Source of the DNA: Hyphomicrobiales bacterium
GTDB lineage: Bacteria > Pseudomonadota > Alphaproteobacteria > Rhizobiales > Rhizobiaceae
DNA length: 64,000 bases
Direction of reading: 5' to 3'
Assembly (NCBI GenBank): GCA_900467185.1
Contig: UBPA01000021.1
Coordinates: 161,548-225,547 of the forward strand
The first letter of the stretch is position 1. The number at the start of each line of letters is the position of its first letter. Below are positions 59,310 to 64,000 of the stretch, piece after piece. Below the pieces are notes generated by a model that saw only the letters and a list, made by a program, of their open reading frames with translations, was not told the DNA's origin and did no database searches. The position numbers and the translations under genes were made by a program.

Positions 59310-62300
59310 GGTATGCCGAGCTCCAGGTCACCACCCACTTTTCGTTTCTGCGCGGCGCGTCTTCGGCGGAAGAGCTGTTTGCGACGGCCCATGCGCTCGG
59401 CATTCAGGCGTTGGGTATTGTCGATCGCAATTCGCTCGCGGGCATCGTGCGGGCGCTCGAGGCGTCGCGCACAACCGGCATCCGTCTGGTGGTTGGCTGC
59501 CGCCTTGATCTTACCGACGGCATGTCCGTCCTCGTCTATCCGACTGACCGCGCCGCCTATTCCCGCCTGACCCGTCTTCTGACGCTCGGCAAGGGGCGTG
59601 GCGGCAAGGGCAACTGCATCCTGTCGTTCGAGGACCTCGAACTCTATGCCGAGGGCCTCATTGCCGTGCTCGTGCCCGATTTGCCGGACGAGACCTGTGC
59701 GGTGCAGCTCCGCAAGCTGTCAGGGGTCTTCGACGACCGCGCCTATCTCGCTCTGTCGCTGCGCCGCCGGCCGAACGACCAGATGCGGCTGCATGAGCTT
59801 GGGATCCTTGCCCACCGCTACCGGGTGCGCACCGTGGTGACCAACGACGTGCTGTTCCACGAGCCCGGCCGTCGTCAGCTCCAGGACATCGTCACCTGCA
59901 TCCGCAATACCACGACCATCGACGCGGTCGGCTTCGAGCGGGAACGCCATGCCGACCGGTACCTCAAGCCACCCCATGAGATGGAGCGCCTGTTCCCGCG
60001 CCACCGCGAGGCGCTCGCCCGCACGATGGAGATCGTGTCCCGTTGTACCTTCAGTCTGGAGGAACTAACCTACCAGTATCCGGAAGAGGCGATCATTCCG
60101 GGCAAGACACCGCAGGCATCCCTCGAGCACTATGTCTGGGAGTGCATCCCCGATCGCTATCCCGAAGGTCTGCCCCCGAGCGTGCTGAAGACCGTACGCC
60201 ATGAGCTCGATCTCATCCGCACCATGCGCTACGCGCCCTACTTCCTCACCGTCTTCTCGATCGTGCGTTTTGCGCGCTCGCAAGGTATTCTCTGCCAGGG
60301 ACGGGGATCGGCTGCCAACTCCGCGGTCTGCTACATCCTCGGCATCACCTCGATCGATCCGGAGACCAACGACCTGCTGTTCGAGCGCTTTGTCAGCCAG
60401 GAGCGCGACGAGCCGCCGGATATCGACGTCGACTTCGAACATGAACGGCGCGAGGAGGTCATCCAGTGGATCTACAAGACCTATACGCACCAGAAGGCAG
60501 CCCTCTGTTCCACCGTCACCCGCTATAGGGCCAAGGGCGCGATCCGCGATGTCGGCAAGGCGCTCGGCCTGCCGGAGGATCTGATCAAGGCGCTGTCGTC
60601 CGGCATGTGGTCGTGGTCGGAGACGGTCAGTGAGCGCAATGTGAAGGAACTGAACCTCAACCCAGATGACCGGCGGCTGGTGCTGACGCTGTCGCTCGCC
60701 CAGCAGCTCATGGGCGCGCCACGCCATCTCGGTCAGCATCCCGGTGGCTTCGTGCTGACGCATGATCGTCTGGACGATCTCGTACCCATCGAGCCGGCGA
60801 GCATGGCGGACCGGCAGATCATCGAATGGGACAAGGACGATGTCGAGGCTTTGCGGATGATGAAGGTCGACGTGCTTGCGCTCGGCATGCTCACCTGCAT
60901 GTCCAAGGCCTTCGACCTCATCCGCGAGCACAAGCACGAAGATCTCGATCTCGGTAGCATACGCCAGGAAGATGCCGCGACCTATGCGATGATCCGCAAG
61001 GCCGACACGCTCGGCACCTTCCAGATCGAAAGCCGAGCGCAGATGGCCATGCTGCCGCGGCTCAAGCCCCGAACCTTCTACGATCTCGTGGTGCAGGTGG
61101 CGATCGTGCGACCTGGTCCGATCCAGGGCGACATGGTCCATCCCTATCTCCGGCGCCGCGAAGGCAAGGAGAAGGTGGAATATCCGACCCCTGAACTTGA
61201 GTCCGTGCTCGGCAAGACGCTCGGCGTGCCACTCTTCCAGGAAAGCGCCATGCGGGTGGCAATGGTCTGCGCAGGCTTTACCGGCGGTGAGGCGGATCAG
61301 CTCCGAAAGAGCATGGCCACCTTTAAGTTCACAGGCGGTGTGAGCCGGTTCAAGGACAAGCTGGTCTCGGGCATGGTCCGGAACGGCTACACGGCAGAGT
61401 TCGCGGAAAAAACCTTCAGCCAACTCGAAGGGTTTGGGTCCTACGGCTTTCCCGAAAGCCATGCCGCGTCGTTCGCGCTCGTTGCCTACGCCTCCAACTT
61501 CGTAAAATGCCATCATCCCGATGCGTTCTGCGCGGCACTGCTCAACTCCCAGCCGATGGGCTTCTACGCGCCCGCGCAGATCGTCGGTGACGCCCGCGCG
61601 CATGGGGTCGAAATCCGCCCGGTCTGCGTCAACCGCTCCCGCTGGGACTGCACGCTGGAAAAGGTGCCGGGCACCAAGATGCGGGCCGTGCGCCTCGGCA
61701 TGCGGATGGTGCGGGGGCTCGCTGCCACCGATGCCGCCCGGATCGTTGCCGCCCGCATGGACGAGCCGTTCGAGAGCGTCGACGATATGTGGCGGCGCTC
61801 CGGCGTGCCGGCGGCCTCTCTCGTCGAGCTGGCGGAGGCCGATGCCTTCCTGCCCAGTCTCGAGCTCGAGCGCCGTGACGCGCTCTGGGCGATTAAGGCG
61901 CTGCGCGACGAGCCGCTCCCGCTCTTTGCTGCGGCGGCCGAGCGCGAGATGCGGGCGATCGCCGAACAGCGGGAGCCGGAGGTGTCGCTGCGCCAGATGA
62001 CGGAGGGGCACAATGTCGTCGAGGACTATGGCCATGTCGGGCTGACGCTGCGCGAGCATCCGGTCGCGTTTCTAAGAAACGAACTCACCAAGCGCAGTAT
62101 GGTCACCTGCGAGGAAGCGATGACAGGCCGCGACGGGCGCTGGGTCTATACCGCCGGTCTCGTGCTGGTCCGTCAGAAGCCGGGATCGGCCAAGGGCGTG
62201 ATGTTCATCACGATCGAGGACGAGACGGGGGCTGCCAACATCGTGGTCTGGCCGAGCCTGTTCGAGAAGCGCCGGCGCGTGGTACTCGGGGCTTCGATGA

Positions 62301-62569
62301 TGGCGATCAACGGGCGCATCCAGCGGGAAGGGGAGGTCGTCCACCTCGTGGCGCAACAGCTCTTCGATCTCTCGGGCGACCTGTCCGCGCTGGCCGACAT
62401 GGATGCGGCGTTCAAGGTCACGTCAGGGCGGGGCGACGAGTTCGCACATGGCTCGGTGGGTGGCGGCGATGCGCGAGATCGGCCGAAGAAAGTGCCGCAG
62501 CCAAGGGACATCTTCGTACCGGATCTGCATATCGATACGCTGAAGGTGAAGGCGCGGAACTTTCAGTAG
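59306..62569 (+). CDS. dnaE2: Error-prone DNA polymerase DnaE2
   Basis: A 1087-residue C-family polymerase of the ImuC/DnaE2 type. The N-terminal PHP domain starts with [18 protein letters not shown]. The palm domain has [18 protein letters not shown] and the catalytic Asp motif [16 protein letters not shown]. Next come [10 protein letters not shown], and a C-terminal OB domain ([18 protein letters not shown]). It performs SOS-induced error-prone synthesis across lesions with ImuA and ImuB. The ATG overlaps the imuB stop (ATGA); a longer frame from 59156 is an imuB shadow. Confidence 0.93.
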   Translation: MRYAELQVTTHFSFLRGASSAEELFATAHALGIQALGIVDRNSLAGIVRALEASRTTGIRLVVGCRLDLTDGMSVLVYPTDRAAYSRLTRLLTLGKGRGGKGNCILSFEDLELYAEGLIAVLVPDLPDETCAVQLRKLSGVFDDRAYLALSLRRRPNDQMRLHELGILAHRYRVRTVVTNDVLFHEPGRRQLQDIVTCIRNTTTIDAVGFERERHADRYLKPPHEMERLFPRHREALARTMEIVSRCTFSLEELTYQYPEEAIIPGKTPQASLEHYVWECIPDRYPEGLPPSVLKTVRHELDLIRTMRYAPYFLTVFSIVRFARSQGILCQGRGSAANSAVCYILGITSIDPETNDLLFERFVSQERDEPPDIDVDFEHERREEVIQWIYKTYTHQKAALCSTVTRYRAKGAIRDVGKALGLPEDLIKALSSGMWSWSETVSERNVKELNLNPDDRRLVLTLSLAQQLMGAPRHLGQHPGGFVLTHDRLDDLVPIEPASMADRQIIEWDKDDVEALRMMKVDVLALGMLTCMSKAFDLIREHKHEDLDLGSIRQEDAATYAMIRKADTLGTFQIESRAQMAMLPRLKPRTFYDLVVQVAIVRPGPIQGDMVHPYLRRREGKEKVEYPTPELESVLGKTLGVPLFQESAMRVAMVCAGFTGGEADQLRKSMATFKFTGGVSRFKDKLVSGMVRNGYTAEFAEKTFSQLEGFGSYGFPESHAASFALVAYASNFVKCHHPDAFCAALLNSQPMGFYAPAQIVGDARAHGVEIRPVCVNRSRWDCTLEKVPGTKMRAVRLGMRMVRGLAATDAARIVAARMDEPFESVDDMWRRSGVPAASLVELAEADAFLPSLELERRDALWAIKALRDEPLPLFAAAAEREMRAIAEQREPEVSLRQMTEGHNVVEDYGHVGLTLREHPVAFLRNELTKRSMVTCEEAMTGRDGRWVYTAGLVLVRQKPGSAKGVMFITIEDETGAANIVVWPSLFEKRRRVVLGASMMAINGRIQREGEVVHLVAQQLFDLSGDLSALADMDAAFKVTSGRGDEFAHGSVGGGDARDRPKKVPQPRDIFVPDLHIDTLKVKARNFQ

Positions 62570-62649
62570 CAGATGCCATGTTTGATCAATCGCAATGGGC
62601 CCGGTAGAGACTGCTTATCCGTCGGGTCGCTGGTCGCCCGAACCAGCAT

Positions 62650-62799
62650 ATGCAACTCGGGTATGAATACGGGTCGCCCTTTCCCTCAGAGGAGGCAAGA
62701 TACGACAACGCGACAAAGGCTGTTCTGCTATTTGATCCGAGACATTCATCTTTCAACGAACCAAGCTTGCTCACCTTTGCTGTTCCCGGTAGCAGATGA
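62650..62799 (+). other. Possible 49-residue small frame
   Basis: An open frame from ATG 62650 to TGA 62797-62799 (MQLGYEYGSPFPSEEARYDN ...), between dnaE2 and the SyrB-like gene. It has a protein-like composition but no good ribosome site or family match. Confidence 0.2.
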
Positions 62800-62837
62800 A
62801 TATCACTGCGCGACATAATCCGATTTTGGAGAATGCC

Positions 62838-63308
62838 ATGATGGGCGACGAAGAACAGCAGTCCGAAGCGTCTCAGGTATCCGAGGATACCGCGACCACG
62901 GAAGCTCAGCAGCCGGATGATGCAGGGCGGAAGTCCCTAAAAAAGACCTCGGAGAAGGCTCGCACTGAAGAGCCCACAATGCGCCAGAGCAAGCGCCACA
63001 CAGCTTCGGAACGTACCGAGAAACTGCGTCGCATCGAAGAGGCCCTTGAGAAGGGTGGTGTTTCGCTGAAGGCCGCTGTTGAAGCCGTTGGGATTTCGGA
63101 TCAGACCTATTACCAGTGGAAGCGGGCGGAAAAATCCAAAGGCGTCGCCCCAAACGCAATCGCTCCATTCGCCGCACCACCGTCCCTTGGCAATGAATTG
63201 GCTGACCTCATCAAGCTTGAGCAAGAAAACCAGCGACTGCGGCAAAGCCTTGGTGAAAAACTCCGTGCAGAAAACGCGGAGCTACGTCGACGACTTGAGC
63301 TGTATTGA
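62838..63308 (+). CDS. SyrB-like transcriptional regulator
   Basis: A 156-residue protein. The N-terminal third is acidic and disordered; next comes RHTASERTEKLRRIEEALEKGGVSLKAAVEAVGISDQTYYQWKRA, a transposase-like helix-turn-helix, and a C-terminal coiled coil (LADLIKLEQENQRLRQSLGEKLRAENAELRRRLELY). This layout is that of the rhizobial SyrB family (repressor of syrM, itself a nodulation-linked regulator in Ensifer). ATGATG at 62838 has GGAG upstream. The second gene of the pair starts 8 bases after its stop. Confidence 0.8.
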   Translation: MMGDEEQQSEASQVSEDTATTEAQQPDDAGRKSLKKTSEKARTEEPTMRQSKRHTASERTEKLRRIEEALEKGGVSLKAAVEAVGISDQTYYQWKRAEKSKGVAPNAIAPFAAPPSLGNELADLIKLEQENQRLRQSLGEKLRAENAELRRRLELY

Positions 63309-63316
63309 GAACCGTC

Positions 63317-63910
63317 ATGAGAAAATCCCAACCAGCATTCGTGGTGGAATATAAAGGTGGCCGTCGTCAGAAGCAGGTTCCGAAGAAATCGATTTGGGGT
63401 GCGGTAGACTTCGCATTGCTTACAAGCCAGATCGAACAGGATCTTCCTTCTGCCACAAGCGCAAATGTCCTCTGTGCGGCCGCTGATGACCGCAAGGCAG
63501 TCAAACAGGAGGTGTCAGAGAAGCACCTCGTTCAGGCAGAGTCCGAGGCCGAGCGCCGTCCCACCGTGGTGGGAGCCAAGTCTTTGTTGCCGAGAAACGA
63601 GGTGTTTAACCCTGGCGGTCCCCTTCTCGAACCAGAATGCGGGCCGAGCGAGGAAATCGCCGCATCACCGGCACCAGACTCGTTTTCCGAGCTTGAATCA
63701 AATGCCGCTGAGTGCGCTGAAGACACTGACCCCGGTCGCGTCTCCTTGTTTGAAGATTTTAAAGAACCAGCCTTCCCGGTAGAACCAGTTTCGCGAAAAC
63801 AGCTGGCTGAGCTTGATGCTGAAAACTCAGAGCTGAGAAGGCTCTTTAAGAAAAAGCTTCTGGACGAGAATAAACGCCTCGCTGAGATGCTCGAGCGATT
63901 GCCCAAATAG
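63317..63910 (+). CDS. SyrB-associated companion protein
   Basis: A 197-residue protein. Its N-terminus (FVVEYKGGRRQKQVPKKSIWGAVDF) is the signature of the second, longer member of rhizobial SyrB-type gene pairs, and the C-terminus ends in a coiled coil (LAELDAENSELRRLFKKKLLDENKRLAEMLER) very like that of its neighbour, so the two may form a heteromer. The middle is low complexity and acidic. The ATG at 63317 fits better than the in-frame TTG at 63305. Confidence 0.7.
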   Translation: MRKSQPAFVVEYKGGRRQKQVPKKSIWGAVDFALLTSQIEQDLPSATSANVLCAAADDRKAVKQEVSEKHLVQAESEAERRPTVVGAKSLLPRNEVFNPGGPLLEPECGPSEEIAASPAPDSFSELESNAAECAEDTDPGRVSLFEDFKEPAFPVEPVSRKQLAELDAENSELRRLFKKKLLDENKRLAEMLERLPK

Positions 63911-64000
63911 TGCCGTCAGCCGAGGGTCTGAATAGATGGGCTTGGGTGAGTTCCATAATTCTGCTTCTGTGATTTGGCTATGTAGCCGGGTACATTCTAT

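Noticed and set aside
60065..62059. 664-residue frame on the minus strand opposite dnaE2
   Set aside because: Shadow of a high-GC coding region; dnaE2 motifs are unmistakable on the plus strand.
62650..62799. 49-residue frame considered as a gene
   Set aside because: No ribosome site or family match; listed only as a possible small frame with low confidence.

Overview
The window reads as accessory DNA of an alphaproteobacterium of the Rhizobiaceae (Rhizobium, Agrobacterium or Ensifer type). The main pointers are an imuA-imuB-dnaE2 mutasome behind a GAAC-N7-GAAC SOS box, a SyrB-like regulator with its companion, small rhizobial XRE regulators, an EcfG-type (GGAAC-N16-GGTT) promoter, and dense decayed insertion-sequence debris of IS5, IS66, IS21 and IS630 type. 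A large plasmid, chromid or island-rich chromosome arm would all fit. No replication or conjugation genes are visible.

Layout. 0-4.3 kb: a short-chain dehydrogenase, a small secreted protein with its own terminator and stress-type promoter, then a graveyard of transposase pieces. 4.35-13.0 kb: two back-to-back operons with eight glycosyltransferase-type genes, including a fused sucrose-phosphate-synthase/phosphatase-like enzyme; the two lead genes start only 30 bases apart. 13-19.8 kb: an IS21 remnant, an LTA-synthase-type membrane sulfatase-fold enzyme, small rhizobial proteins, an XRE regulator facing an unknown gene, a decayed tRNA-Phe and an IS66 remnant. 19.8-30.5 kb: an AraC regulator facing a quinone-oxidoreductase-like gene, a secreted esterase with a DUF4142 protein, and a peptide ABC transporter operon ending in a CapA-type metallophosphatase.

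31.1-47.5 kb looks like a genomic island. It begins at the 3' end of a damaged tRNA-Ser(CGA), has a frameshifted tyrosine integrase next to it, and ends at a second copy of the tRNA 3' end. It holds an ISL3 element, a PUA-like/HNH endonuclease beheaded by that element, a type I restriction-modification operon (hsdM, hsdS, an extra nuclease-like gene, hsdR, a small gene), a DUF262/HNH GmrSD-like protein, an AbiV-like protein and a DUF3800 protein: a defence island. A short palindrome recurs between these genes.

47.5-64 kb: a GAF-GGDEF-EAL cyclic-di-GMP protein with a degenerate GGDEF half, an integrase stub, a LuxR-solo regulator with a methyltransferase-like gene and an unrecognised 469-residue protein (a possible small-molecule locus) facing a broken MFS exporter, then an SRAP protein, the SOS mutasome, and the SyrB-like pair.

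Functions are assigned by reading motifs and family resemblance only; no database search was run.
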